Positions 23,651 through 35,892 of a stretch of 64,000 nucleotides of DNA are shown here, one piece after another. How positions within the stretch are numbered: position 1 is the first letter of the stretch; each line of letters begins with the position of its first letter. The notes below the pieces were generated by a model. It was not told where the DNA came from, did no database searches, and saw nothing but the letters and a program-made list of their open reading frames with translations. Origin of the DNA: Capsicum annuum. Lineage: Eukaryota; Streptophyta; Magnoliopsida; Solanales; Solanaceae. Location of the stretch: assembly GCF_002878395.1 (NCBI RefSeq), contig NC_061120.1, positions 100,389,604 to 100,453,603 on the forward strand, in the 5' to 3' direction. The translations under genes were made by a program, and so were the position numbers.

Positions 23651-23678
23651 CAAGTACCCGGCAACGATGCCAAAAACT
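23651..23678 (-). other. Element A primer-binding region
   Basis: Directly inside the 5' LTR the minus strand reads TTTTTGGCATCGTTGCCGGG. This matches the TGGCGCCGTTGCCGGGGA-type start seen in Athila/Tat elements, with one altered base pair. I do not assign the tRNA. Confidence 0.7.
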
Positions 23679-25449
23679 TGACAGCGCACACGTAAGTGTA
23701 TGTGGTCTACCAAGTAGTAAAATGGCATTCAAGGAAGCTAAGTTAGAGATCCCACAGGGACTTGCTTCAACAACGATTCAATTCTAGTTCATAATTTAGA
23801 TTTAATTAGTGAAAAAGTAACCAAAAACAGAGTTTGTAATTTGTAGACTAAAGAAAAGTAAATAATGCATAACGTAAAGTCTTGTAACAATCAATGGATT
23901 AAAGCCCAGGGTTAAATCACTTTGAACAATCATACTATGTTATTGAACTTCATTCGTAAATTCGCTTATCTTGTTGTTGATTTGTAGGGTTAATTGCATG
24001 ATCATGGTCTCCCGACCTCTAATCTTTTACCTAATATGGACATTACAACTACATCATTGAGCGGGGATGTAATAATTCAATTAATTTGTTAAATCTATCA
24101 TCCTATGTTTGAATCAGGTAAGGCTCCTAAATATACCCCTGTCCTATGTGCTAAGTTCAATTCTTTATTGCATAAACCAATAAAAACAAAAACTTTGTTT
24201 ATTCCCATATTCTATCTCCCTATTCCCTCTCCCGAGATCACAAGGGTGACTATAGATATATTTTTCGGGTGATCAATCCATCAAATAATTAAATCAAGAA
24301 TAAAAAAACAACCAATAATGATAAGCAAAAATTGAATGAATTTAATCCAAAATAATATACTCATGTTCTTGGATTTAACCCGGGAAAAAGGGTTTTTAGC
24401 TGATAATATTCATAATCACGACCCAAATAATTGAATACATGTTATGAATAATTAAGAGCTTAATAAATGATAAAACCTAATTAAAGTGCAGCAGCCTCCT
24501 CAAATATACCCAAACCGTCACCACCACTTCAAGAATTAGTCCAAGATTGTCCACGTATTTCCATTAAAGTATGTAACGTGTGTATAGATAATAAAGTATT
24601 CCTATTCCTTGTAGGATTATGGGACTGCACGTGGAGGACGCTTTCAATCTTTCTTCATGAAAGCCAGAATTCCCACATAGGAAATATATTATATTGTTAT
24701 TGTGCATAATCTCTATCCTTGTCAGCAAAGAATTGAATTTTTGGCCATGTACGGACACAATGATGTGTCGCGTCAATCATTACATTGGGTAAATCAATGC
24801 GATGGATTGTTCATAGAATTTTTGGACTGGCTCATCGCATTGCTATCGCGTTGGCTCACTGTATTGGCCTACAAAATTTTGGTTAAGTGTTGAACGTCCC
24901 TCCTTTTTTCCATGCCTTTTGTAGTGTATTTCTAATGAATTTCAAGCCTTTTTATCAGCAATATATCACCATATTCAGCTCACAAAGCTTCCTACATCAT
25001 CACACACCACATATTAGAGATCAAAACAACACAATATCCTCAACGATGAATTAAAAAAAGAGCTAAAATAAGGCAAATTTCCATGATCTTCAACTTATCG
25101 CCCAACTCTTAACTTAATCAAATTGAACTTTGCACATTTCAAACAAGTTATTCCACTTATAATTAAACATTTAGAACATTTTCAACCCTTTATACACAAT
25201 AGAATACAACAAAACCAACCAGATACACACCTAGCTCAAGCTAGTAAAACTAGTTTTTTGGGTTGAACTCTAAATGACTCAATTAAGTACAAACTTGTTT
25301 GGAAAACATGTTAAATATTGTAATCACGTACTTAGACACTTATATGTTCATTTATATCATATTGACACATAAAGAACTCAATTTATCCTCAAAACAAGGC
25401 GAAATAAGCTAGAATAGTAATAATACAATGCATAAATACACCAATATCA
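23679..25449 (-). mobile_element. Element A 5' LTR
   Basis: It is the partner of 16178-17932. The inner end abuts the primer site, and the outer end abuts the ATAGG target duplication. It includes the same word block at 24755-24855. Confidence 0.9.
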
Positions 25450-25935
25450 ATAGGCAATTACAGAAACTTTTCCTAGAATCACTAATGGTTACACGTGGTG
25501 TGCCAAGTTAAGAAAAGATATAATTTTTCAAAAAGGTGGTGACACTTCTTCCTTTATTATTGGGGAGTACAATGGCTTCCACCGATTTTGACACATAGTC
25601 AACCGCCATAAGAATGTACTTCATACCAAAGGAGCTCACAAAGGGTCCTATGAAGTCCACACCCCATACATCAAATAACTCCAATTCTAAAATAGGGGTC
25701 CTAGAAAGTTCATGGTGACATGAGATATTGGCTTAACGCTGGCATTGGTCATATATGAAGTAAAGTCATAAGTGTCCTTGTATATTGTAGGCCAGTAGTA
25801 CCAACATTGTAAAATCTTGTGGGGTGTGCGGGTTCCTCCATGGTGACCCCCAATTGGAGAAGAATAAAAAGCCTCAAGGATGCTCATCATCTCCACTTTA
25901 GGGATGCATCTACAAATAACCCCATCCATATAAAT
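25450..25935 (-). pseudogene. Element B integrase, N-terminal and core part
   Basis: The minus strand shows GGHHGGTRTPHKILQCWYYWP, where the zinc-binding His pair survives but the Cys pair is lost. It then shows GVDFIGPFVSSFGMKYILMAVDYVSK with the first catalytic Asp, and GTPRVTISDSRKSF with the second. Frameshifts separate the two parts. The sequence stops at the target site of element A; the third catalytic residue (Glu) is in 15500-16177. Confidence 0.8.
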
Positions 25936-27610
25936 TCTAAATAAGTAAGGTTCATCCTAAAAAAACTTTCTTACCTCATGCATAAATCTCTTTCTCTACT
26001 AGAAGGATGGATCTTCTGGGATTAGATCACTTGCTAGATAATTTACATAGTTAGAAAACCATGAAATTAGATCTTGAGAAGCAACCAACACCTGTTCTTC
26101 TAGAAAATTATCATCAATTTTGATCTCATCTTCAATTGTCTGCATCGCTTCCTCCTCAAGTCTAGACTAGTGCTTTGCAACTTGATTCTCAATGCCTTTT
26201 TTATCCTTGACCTCGAAATCAAACTCTTGAAGCAAAAGAACCCACCTAATCAATCTAGAATTTTCTTATTTTTTATATATCAAGTACCTCAATATTGCAT
26301 GATCAATGTGCATTATTACCTTTTTCCCAATCAGATAGGACCAAATTTTCTCAAAGGCAAAAACCATTGCTACCAACTCTTGTTCGTTAATTGTGTAGTT
26401 ATTTTGAGTCGGGTTTACTGCCTTGTTGTCATAGTAGATGGTATGAAGGATATTTTCCCTTATTTGGCCTAAGACAGCACCTAAGTCCACTTCTTTTGCA
26501 TCACATATGATCTCAAATAGCAAGGACCAATTAGGGGACACAATGATACGAGCCGTCGTCAACTTCTCTTTTAGGTATTCAAAAGCCTTCAAGCATGATT
26601 CATCAAAATCAAGTTTCATCTCTTTCTCAAAAATCTTACAAAAAGGGTTGGCAATCTTTAATAAATCCTTGATGAATCATTTGTAAGAACCTGCATCACC
26701 TAAAAAGCTATAAATACCCTTCACAGAAATTGGTGGAGGTAATTTCTTGATCACTGCAATTTTAGCTTTGTCTACCTCTACACCCCTTTTCAAAATCTTA
26801 TGCCCAAGAACAATGCCTTCTTTAACCATGAAATGGAACTTTTCCCAATTAAGTACCAAGTTGCATTCCTCGCACCTACGAAAGGTGTTTACCAAGTGAA
26901 CCAAGCATTCATCAAAAGAATCACTAACTACCAAAAAATCATCCATGAATACTTTGATGTGTCTTCTACCATGTCAGAGAAGATTGATATCATACATCTC
27001 TAAAATGTGGCTAGAGTGTTACATAACCCAAATTGCATACGTCTGAATACAAAAGTGAAGGTCGTCTTCTCTTGGTCTTTGGGAATAATAATGATTTGGT
27101 TATACCCCAAATAACCATCTAGAAAATAATACCACCCCTACCCGTAAGTCTGCCAAGTATCTGGTCTATAAAGGGCATAGGTAAGTGGTCCTTCTGGGTC
27201 CATGTATTTAGTTTCCTATAATCTATGCACACTCTCCATCCTGTGACTGGCCTCATTAGCACTAGCTTATTCTTATCATTAGGCACTACCATAATACGTC
27301 CCTTTTTTAAAACATATTATTCTGGACTGACCTATTTACTATTAGTAATGGGATACACTACACCAGCATCTAACCACTTGATTATTTCTTTCTTCACTAC
27401 CTAATGTATAGAAGGATTAGGCCGGTGCTGATATATTATACTTGGAACATAATCTGGTTTAAGTTGGATCTTGTGAGTAAGAAGACTGGATGAAATACCC
27501 ATAATATCCATAATAGACCAACCAATGGCCTTCTTGAATCTCTGTAGCACTGATAATAAAGCTTCTACTTTTGTCTGCATCAAGTTAGCTGCAATGATTA
27601 CCAGCAAAGT
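25936..27610 (-). pseudogene. Element B reverse transcriptase and RNase H, broken
   Basis: From the right: VEALLSVLQRFKKAIGW, then [19 protein letters not shown] (fingers), then the catalytic VFMDDFLVV at about 26930-26950, LGHKILKRGVEVDKAKI, and PPPISVKGIYSFLGDAG (thumb). RNase H follows with FEIICDAKEVDLGAVLGQ, NYTINEQELVAMVFAFEK and HIDHAILRYL. The order and wording are those of Athila pol. At least eight stops or frameshifts interrupt it. Membership of B follows from orientation and from the continuity of gag to integrase. Confidence 0.85.
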
Positions 27611-28640
27611 ATTATCAGCCCCTAAAAATGCATATCATAAATGAGAAAAGAGGGCCTTCAACTCTAATAGTGATGGTTCCTCAATAGAAAAATGGGCAGT
27701 GAGAGTGGTTTTATTTTTAAGATACAGATCAAGCTTCTTTGGAGCAAAACTATAAGACCCATTCCCATAAAGTGCATATACCATCTCATCATAGTCATCA
27801 ATACCATCATTATCGAAGTTCATAATCATTGCTACTAAGGCTTCAACACTCATCCTCTCTTTAATAGGAATAGTCATTGTACCGAGATCTGCATCATCAA
27901 TGATGTCTATAACAAACACAACTCTCATATCATTTGATTTTTGTAATGACTAGCATACACTGAAGATTACCTATTCATCATTGAGTTTGAACCTTATCTG
28001 TCTCAATTCTATATAAACCAATGCCCTGCCTGTAGATAGGAAGAGTTTACCTAAGATGATAGGGAATTAGAAGTCCACCTCACAATCAAGTATCACAATA
28101 TCGACTGGGAAGATGAAAGATGCCACCTTTACCAACACATCATATAGAATACCAATAGGTTTTTATACTATTTAGATAGCCATCAACAATCACATCAATG
28201 TTTGTTTGGGTACTCTCAACCCCAACAGTTTAAACACAACCAGTGGCATAAGATTAATGCTCACTCCCAAATCACATAAAGCTCGAGCAAAGTTGAAAGA
28301 CCCAATAGTGCATGGAATTGTGAAGGCTCTTAGGTCTTCTTTCTTCTCTTCTAATTATCTAGATGCCACAATACTATAATAATGAACATTGTTCATAGGC
28401 TCATATCTCACAATTCGCTTTCTAGTGGCTATATCTTTCATGAATTTTGTAGCCTAGCATTTGCTCCAACGCTTCAACTACTGGAATATTTACAAACATC
28501 TCCTTCAACATAGATAGAAACTTCTGATATTTTCTCTCTTCCTTCTTGTTTTTCAATATTTGAAGATAAGGTAGTTGAGGTCTTGTAATGGTTTTAAGAA
28601 TAGGCTCCTCAAACTTAACACTACCTTTGTCATCCATGCT
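27611..28640 (-). pseudogene. Element B protease and protease-RT linker, broken
   Basis: Near 28640 the minus strand has LQILKNKKEERKYQKFLSML, the Gag-protease junction seen in Athila. Around 28200-28300 fragments of INLMPLVVFKLLGL and FPIILGKLFLSTGRALV mark the aspartic protease. At 27928-27635 an open stretch reads VIDIIDDADLG, SVEALVAMIMNF, PSLLELKALFSHL, the linker before RT. The catalytic Asp region lies among stops and cannot be read with certainty. Confidence 0.75.
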
Positions 28641-28899
28641 AGCATTCTCAATATCAAGAAATTTCTCTACTTTTACATTGGGTTCTTCCTCAACAACATG
28701 ATCAGCATTATTTTTGGCTCATTCACAGTGAACACTAGTGGATCTATGGTAGTTTTTATACTCTGAGTAGTAATGGCATGACAATGACTATCATTCTTTA
28801 GGTTCTATACTGTATTACAAGGAAGAGTACTAGGCTGCTTTGATTTAACATGGATAACATCTGGCCATACTGATATTCCAGTTATTTGATCATAGTAGC

Positions 28900-30430
28900 A
28901 TATGACTAAACCTTCTAATTCAGCATTGATAAATCTGCCTTAATCTACTTAAAATAGCTCTCTTAACTTTCTTGGCCTTTTAGTAATTTTGACAATATTT
29001 CTTCCATTATAGACTCAGTATCTCAGCTACGTGGTGGGATATATTTGTCACTCTTCTCTTTTTAGTCATCCTTATACCTCCAATCCATATACCTCCAATC
29101 AACATCTCATTCTCTGCCCCTATCTCTGTACCTATCACCATAATGGTTTTGACCTTGATTTCCTTTCCTTTTGTCTTGGAAACCCACCACTTTGTGATCA
29201 AAATACTTTGCTTCCTTATCTACATCAGACTCATATGTTATAGATCTCTACACTCCCACTGTATTTACCTTCTCAATTGTTATTACTGTATATTACTTTG
29301 AAAGTAACCCAATATCAGTTCTAAGACATGCAACTTCTTATGCTAACATATCATTACTAGCTCTGTAGTCACTTGCAACCCCAATAGTATATGTACCAGC
29401 TTTTCCATTAGCCTTTCAAGTATTCCATCCTCGGTTAGTGATAAAAATCTTATCTAACATCTCTTGGGCTATTAACTAATGTAGAAGCATAAGTATACCT
29501 CCAAATATTATGTTTTTATTGCCCTAAAGCTAAAATTCAAAGATCTATAAAATATATCTAACAAATTTGATCCTGGAATTTTGTGATGAGGTATCATGCT
29601 CAACTTCTTTTTGAATCAAAACCATGCTTTATACATAAACTCTATAGGTAACTATCTAAAATTATAGATCTTATCTTTCAATTACATCATCTTAGTAGGA
29701 GGAAAAAATTGATTCAAAAACTATCTGCTTCGCTCATACCAAGTCATGATTGAGCCTCTAGGATGTTCTCCCAGCCATAATGATGTTTCATCAGTCAGTG
29801 AAAAAAGGAAGAACCGTAATCTCAATGATTTATAATCCACCCCGAGAATGGTATATGAAGTGAATATCCTAGTAAAATTAGCTAAGTACATGTTAGTATC
29901 ATCTGTTGTTTCCCTTGAGAAGATACCCTTCAAATTCAAAAGTTGAATCATTATGCTAGTAATATCAAACTTTACATTTGGGGGTAAAACAGGTGGGACA
30001 ATGGCTCCAGCCTCAACAGGCTCTACATAACCTATGTCTTCATCTTCATCATATGATGGTAGATACTGATATACTGGGACTTTTCTAGGTTTTCCACCTC
30101 TCTCTCTCGATCATGATTTACATCTAATGGTTCTCCACAATCTTCTACTGGTCTTGGAAAGATAGATGTACCTATTGAGCTAAACAGGCCTCCTCAATTG
30201 CTTTTCTCTCTTCAACTGCCTATGCTAGTAAATGCTTCATCTGCCTATTCGCAATATTATGAGGATCAGTAGGTGGGGGAGAAGGTATGATCTGAGAACA
30301 CTATCACAGACTTGCTCTAACATCCTTCGTGGTGTTTGAATAATTATTTCGAGCTCTGCATCTAATGGGAGAAAGGGATTGCCTCTACTCCTAATGTTTG
30401 GCATACATCAGTATATACCAAATCAAGACC
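28900..30430 (-). pseudogene. gag: Element B gag, broken
   Basis: At 29951-29721 MIQLLNLKGIFSRETTDD, NMYLANFTRI, LRLRFFLFSLTDETSLWL is a clear Gag capsid segment. A basic, Gly-rich stretch at 29201-29007 would be the nucleocapsid part, but no intact CCHC knuckle is left. Stops are frequent elsewhere. The start near 30420 is inferred from distance to the primer site. Confidence 0.75.
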
Positions 30431-30487
30431 AGAGAATAAAACCCAGAAACTTCACCAACTTCAATCACCAATTCATACTGTCTTCCC

Positions 30488-30506
30488 TACCGACGGCACC
30501 AAAATT
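30488..30506 (-). other. Element B primer-binding region
   Basis: The minus strand reads AATTTTGGTGCCGTCGG just inside the 5' LTR. It is a degraded form of the TTTTTGGCGCCGTTGCCGG start of Athila/Tat elements, with two bases lost. Confidence 0.65.
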
Positions 30507-32079
30507 TGATGTCTTCCAAAACTAACCTCCAAATAAGTATGCTGCGATCGATACCAAATATAGTAACCTAAACCAGCTTGGGGTTGAACCCACAAGCAAA
30601 ATGTTGAATAGTATCTCAAACTTGAAAAAATCCACTAGCAATGTAAAAAAGTAAATGGGGGGAATTTGAAATCAAAGGTAATAAGTAATAGAACTTGAAT
30701 GCTTGAGTGTGTAAGCAATAGAATACGAATACTAGGACTATGTTCCCCCTGGATTCACATCTAGTAAGATTCTCGTACTCAATCTACCTACCCTCCTACT
30801 TTACATGTAAAGTTGACAAGTTGTGTACTATCAATCTTCATGTGAATGTATTGATAGATTTCACCCTTTACATTATGAGTATCAGGGTGTTTCCTAGATA
30901 TTCCTTATCTTTAACTTCAGTATAACTCCTACCTTTTGAGTCTCAATTTAATTAGACAAAGGTTGGTATCCTCATATCACTGTTGTAATCTTTTTTTCCC
31001 AATCTTGAACTCCCTTGTGAGTATGTTCTGTAATACAGGAATCCCCAAGCCTCTACAGTAGTTTGGGTTCAATAAATATAAAGAAAATTGTAATACATGC
31101 AACGACAGTCGAATAAATAAATCTCTTACTTCCCATACTAGCTAATTCAACAGGGCTCCCACAACCTTATTTAAGGAAATTCTTCGCTCATGTCCATGCA
31201 ACAATCTATGATAATCAATAAAGAACACATGTAATTAATTACACAATAATGAAATAAAGAAAATCCAAAGTCTCCAATTTAATAAAAACCCAAAATCTCA
31301 AGAACAAAATCTAAATGATCAAGTATGCTACAATTATCAAAAGTAATGAAAAAGTGCATAACCTAATAAAGGACTAACCCTAAGGTATTTATAGTATCTC
31401 AAAACAATAACAAAATACTAATAAAAATGGAATAGAAAAAGTAAGTTGGCACTCATTAGGACTTGTGTGATCTACTTATAAGGTTTCCTTACGAGGAGTA
31501 AGATGCTAATTATAGGCATTTTAGTGACTGGTCTTCAGGGATTCATGATTCTGTTGTCCTTACGAATCATCACCATAAGTCATAGTCCATCCTTACTACT
31601 CATGCTCTTCACTCATCATCACTTGAGTCATACTTTCAAGGCTTTCAACACTGATCTCTTTATAACTTCTTATTATGAGTCGTAATCAGATTTTACAACT
31701 CGTGGTCTTCTATGACTTCACCTCTGAACATTAGCCTTAGCTTATGCTCTCTTTACGACTGCTCTTCACAACTTGTAGTCACTCCTTATGAGTTGTGGTC
31801 ATTCTTTAGTTAGATTCTTCAGCTTGAATTTTGCTAATGTCTTGGTTATGAGTAATGCTACGAGTCGTATAATAACTTGATGACTTATAGGCTGACTTGT
31901 AAAATGATCAAACTTCAACATATTCAGATCATTTTCTTCCATTTTTCATTCCAAGCCACTTTCTTCCTAAATTTCTTGCACTCAAGCAACAAACACATCA
32001 TATCCCTTAAAATAGCCTAAGTCCAAGCATAAATTCTTTGTTTTAAGAATCAATTGTTCTATGTTTCCAAGGCATATCA
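30507..32079 (-). mobile_element. Element B 5' LTR
   Basis: It is the partner of 8722-10268 and abuts the primer site on one side and the AACCC target duplication on the other. It contains the ACTCGTA word block at 31440-31910, about 170-640 bp from its 5' end. Confidence 0.9.
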
Positions 32080-32084
32080 AACCC

Positions 32085-33157
32085 TACCCCCTCCCTTTCC
32101 CCAACTTAAATCACTTGTTAAATATTATTAACTCATTAGTCATTAGTTTCTTATCACTTTTTATACTTTCCACTCTCAATATAAATAAAACTAGGGTTTC
32201 TTCTCAAGGTTCAACTTCTAAGGCTTCAAGTTCAATTTCTTCTCAAAATCCTTCCATCAAAAAGGCATTTTGTACACTCCCTAACTTAAATTTTATACTA
32301 TTTCATCAATTTATCCAATATTTATGTGTTTTTAATAATAGGTTGAAACTAGGGTTAAGGGTTTTTGGATTGTGATAATCTTGCATTATTTTTCCTTTTC
32401 TCTAGATGGATTATTAATGCTTTCAATAATGGATTTTGAATTGAATTTGACCATTTGTTATTATGTGAATATGCTGATTTGGGTTTTCACAATATGGATA
32501 AATTTTGGCATGGAAATGATATGAACCTCAACCCACATTGTTAATTCAATTTTGAACCAGGATTCTACATGATTAATAATCTTTGAAACTTTGCATTACA
32601 TTAATGGAATATGGATAAAATGGTTTTGAATGCCCTTGGTGGCTATGGTTTTGGAATTCCTTTTGTGGCTATGCTTTTGGATTTTAAAATAAAACTTGGA
32701 GTCTAATGGTTAAATAGTTTTAATTTGGCATAATTGGAATAGTTTTCAAACCTATTGGTATGACGATACCAAGTTTGAAATGCCTAAATAAAAGACTCCA
32801 TGGTTATTGGTTGGTTTATGTTCAAATTGTTTTAATCTGGGCTTAAAGAGAGTTGTGTAGCTCACCTAGAAGGTATAGTCCCGAGGGGACCAACACTGGA
32901 AACCATGTTGACCAACATTGGGGAGGGGTATATATGACCATTGTTTCTAATGAACACATTATATTTGTAGACTTATATCACCTAGCTGTATTTATCCATT
33001 CCTCAGTACATACGGCTACATGGACTGGGGCCTTTTCGGAGGGGGAGCTCGACCCATATAGCCTGTGGGTATGGAATGTCTGTACGAGCTACATAGTTTA
33101 GGCTAATCTCTTAAACTATCATGTATCATGACCCTTGTCCCTATCCCGGCATCCATA

Positions 33158-33208
<51 letters not shown>

Positions 33209-33728
33209 TGTGCATATGGTTTATGACTGGATTTTTTGATAAATGTACTATTTGATCCCTTCCCTTGGGTTGCATGCCATTACTTGCCCCACTGACTGTC
33301 CTTGGATGCTACATCATTTCATAATGTAGGTTACAAGGGATTTCTAGTGATCCTGTGTAGCATTAGGTGGTCTATTTATCCTGTTGATCAGCTGTGAAGT
33401 GGTGAGCCTTCATCCTTCAAAAGGTCCGGTCTTTTCTATGGTTTCATTTATATTTCTAGTACTTTTAGATTCTTTTTTCATAGTCGGGGTCATGTCCCGA
33501 CTTAGTTGGTATTCTTGAATTAGAGGCTTTTGTGGACAGTATCGGAATGTTATGGTTTTTTGTTTTGATTCTCAGATTTTTTTTGACTTATCTACCACTT
33601 TTATTATTTTGGTTGGCTTCCGCTATTTACTCTTATGGTGCTCTTGAGATAAGGCTAAGGGGGCTATCTCCATCCCATGGTGAGCTTGGGATGTCCGTTA
33701 CGTCCTAGCCCGAGTTTGGATCGTGACA
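32085..33728 (+). mobile_element. Element C 3' LTR, second part
   Basis: It continues the LTR begun at 8116 after the target duplication of B and ends GGATCGTGACA. It holds the usual 3' LTR phrases (CTGGGGCCTTTTCGG, GCTACATAGTTTAGG, GAGATAAGGCTAAGGGGG) and a TA microsatellite. The 5' LTR of C is outside the window. Confidence 0.75.
33153..33204. repeat. (TA)n microsatellite in LTR C
   Basis: A nearly pure TA/AT dinucleotide run of about 50 bp with one TG interruption near its start. Confidence 0.9.
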
Positions 33729-35180
33729 ACATAAGAAGAAAATATGTACGTAAAAGAAACAAAATAGACATATATTAGATAAAATACATAAACACAACAC
33801 TGAAGATGCATAAATGAATTAAATTCAATAAAGATAATGATAATAATGATGATGTAATATGATCGAGGTTATTGCATAACCTCCGCCTACCGAGCATCAA
33901 CACTTCCAGGTAGGTCCCATAAGGGGTTCGCAACTCATATACTATCTCAATACTCAAATTCAATCTTAATATTCATATCCCCTTTCCAAATCATAGGCTA
34001 TGGCAAAGGGTTTGTAAAAATGTCTCATTTCTATCAAAAAATAGTGCTTCACAATAGTACCAATATCTCACGAATGTATGTATAATATAAGAATGTAATG
34101 CTCACAACCAAACCAGTATGAAGACCTCCAATCCATTCAATAAACACGCATGTGAGCTCAAAATCCACTCAATATGTCAACCATACATGATTCAATATAA
34201 GTCGAGTACCGTAAGAGTAAAATATCCAAGTGAAATATCATTATTATCACATTAGCCTTAAATTAGGTATTTTTTATCCTGAAGAAAGCAACCAAATGCA
34301 TACACAAGACCAACAATATCACATAAAATCCCTCCACACAAAATGTGTATACCAATTATCATCTCAGATCACCAATAATAACAACATAAGCCCTCACACG
34401 GGCACAAAACTGTAATAACATTATTCTCATGATTATTACTCATACCCATAGCATTCTTTTATATAAATATTAACTACCCATCCTTGTCTGAAGAAAGTTA
34501 AGCCATAACTTATCTCATTAGATTTTTGAAAAGATGTTGTATTCATAAAATTGACTCCTAAGACCCAATTTTACAATTTTCTAAACCAAGGATCAAAATG
34601 AGAACCAAAAGTCATAAAATTACACCAACCAAGCTAGTTATCCAAAATTAATGTTTTGAATTTGCTGGTGTAGTCCATTTTGTCATCTGACACACAAAAT
34701 AATAAATGTTGGCTGAAGTCAACTATAAGGCATTTTTAACCTCTAAAAAATACAAACTCGCACAAATCATTCTGAATTTCATTGGAAGCCATGACAACTA
34801 TTTACACACCCCAAAAACATCATGTAGCAACCACGGGAAGGGGTAAAATTACTAATACACATAAAAGAGAAATTTCACAGAATCAAGTCCTTACACTACT
34901 TAATTTTAATATCTTATTCACAATAATAATTTTAGTAACTTTAACTATGTATATAATATGTTAAAGTAAAATAATCAAGTTAATCCTCCTTTTTAGTGAA
35001 TGTCAATATGACAATCATTTAATTGATTTAATCATTAATGATTTAAACATAATATAATAATAATATTATATAAAAAAAATTTAATAATTTATTTTATATA
35101 ATACATCCAAACAAAAGAAAATAAAAATTATCATAGAAGAAAAAGAGTAAAAAAATAACAAATTTGAAGGATTACTAATA
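33729..35180. other. Unassigned AT-rich sequence
   Basis: This stretch lies between the end of LTR C and the SINE. It has no long open frame, no LTR ends and no recognisable domain. It may be the target sequence into which C inserted; I see no gene in it. Confidence 0.5.
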
Positions 35181-35191
35181 ATTCTATAGAG
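35181..35191. repeat. SINE target site duplication, left copy
   Basis: ATTCTATAGAG here is identical to 35385-35395. Confidence 0.85.
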
Positions 35192-35384
35192 GCATCAATA
35201 CAGGTTGTGGTGTAGTGGTGGGACTACTCAACCCTTAATCAGAGGTCTATGGTAAGAGCCCTAAGTATGAAAAAAATTCTATTGAGAGCGTCACACACAG
35301 AATGGGCCCTGTAGTGTGCGATCTGAATTAGTCGGAGCTCCAATGTGGGTACTGGATATCGGGTGGAAAACCAAAAAAAAAAAT
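35192..35384 (+). mobile_element. tRNA-derived SINE (SolS-like)
   Basis: The head GGTGTAGTGGTGGGACTACT resembles an RNA polymerase III A box, and GGTAAGAGCCC is a decayed B box (GGTTCGAGCCC). The body has AATGGGCCCTGTAGTG, GTCGGAGCTCCAATG and GGGTGGAAAACC, phrases of Solanaceae SINEs, and ends in a short A-rich tail. An exact 11-bp duplication flanks it, which shows target-primed insertion. It is about 193 bp, a normal SINE length. The subfamily is from memory and not verified. Confidence 0.85.
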
Positions 35385-35395
35385 ATTCTATAGAG
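35385..35395. repeat. SINE target site duplication, right copy
   Basis: ATTCTATAGAG follows the A-rich tail and matches 35181-35191. Confidence 0.85.
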
Positions 35396-35892
35396 AGTAT
35401 AAACTATTCAAGATAAGAATAAACTTGTTGAAAATTAGAATAATTTATTGGGTAGAGTGTATGTTAGGTAATAAATGATAATAATTATCTTAAGAAAGTT
35501 TGTATGTGTGGGGGGGGGGGGGGGTAGGGGTATGTAAGGTGGAGTTTGGGAATGATGGCTTGGAGGAAAATCTTAAAGAAGTGGAAGTTGAAGGGAAAAT
35601 ACATAATTTGGAGCCAAAGAACAATTAAAATGATGTTATTTTGTGGAAAAAAGGAACTTCTTTATGAGAAAAAAGTTAAACTACGTTCTGGTTGTTTTCA
35701 AATTTTGAATATAACATCAATTAATATTTACAATTTCTATGGTGAAATGGTGAATTTTCAAATTAAGTGAAAAAATACTTTGAAAAAATGAAAGTATTGT
35801 TCTCATCTTCTAAGATTTAAGATATACATGCAACCCCTTATTGAGGTAAAAAATAAGACATAATTTACCAAAAATTTGAAAAAATAATTCAC
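35396..35892. other. Unassigned AT-rich stretch with a G15 run
   Basis: It contains a pure G run at 35510-35524 and purine-rich sequence after it. The short open frame at 35546-35770 has no recognisable domain. No gene or repeat is supported. Confidence 0.5.

Larger units (their letters stand above)
16178..25449 (-). mobile_element. Element A: Athila-like gag-protease-only retrotransposon
   Basis: LTRs at 16178-17932 and 23679-25449 are direct repeats with TGATGTTGG...GCTGTCA ends on the minus strand. The flanks GTAGG (16173-16177) and ATAGG (25450-25454) are a 5-bp target duplication with one mismatch. The integrase frame of B joins across the site. Internally there is a primer site and a gag-protease region, but no RT, RNase H or integrase. 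Without the solo LTR the element is about 7.7 kb. It is therefore probably non-autonomous (TR-GAG-like) and dependent on a related Athila element. Confidence 0.85.
8722..32079 (-). mobile_element. Element B: Athila-type Ty3/gypsy retrotransposon (host of element A)
   Basis: Two direct LTRs (8722-10268, 30507-32079) bound the element, and the identical 5-bp AACCC at 8717-8721 and 32080-32084 is its target duplication. Read on the minus strand the order is LTR, primer site, gag, protease, RT, RNase H, integrase, a long 3' region, then LTR, as in Athila. Element A is inserted within the integrase, so 9.3 kb of the span is not B. Frames are broken everywhere, and the two LTRs differ by many substitutions and indels, so the copy is old. 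Confidence 0.9.

Noticed and set aside
33729..35180. Possible host gene fragment
   Set aside because: No open frame above about 60 codons with a recognisable domain and no splice-linked exon series could be read.
35192..35260. Possible tRNA gene
   Set aside because: A- and B-box-like parts belong to a SINE head; no cloverleaf or CCA end, and the 193-bp unit has SINE flanks.
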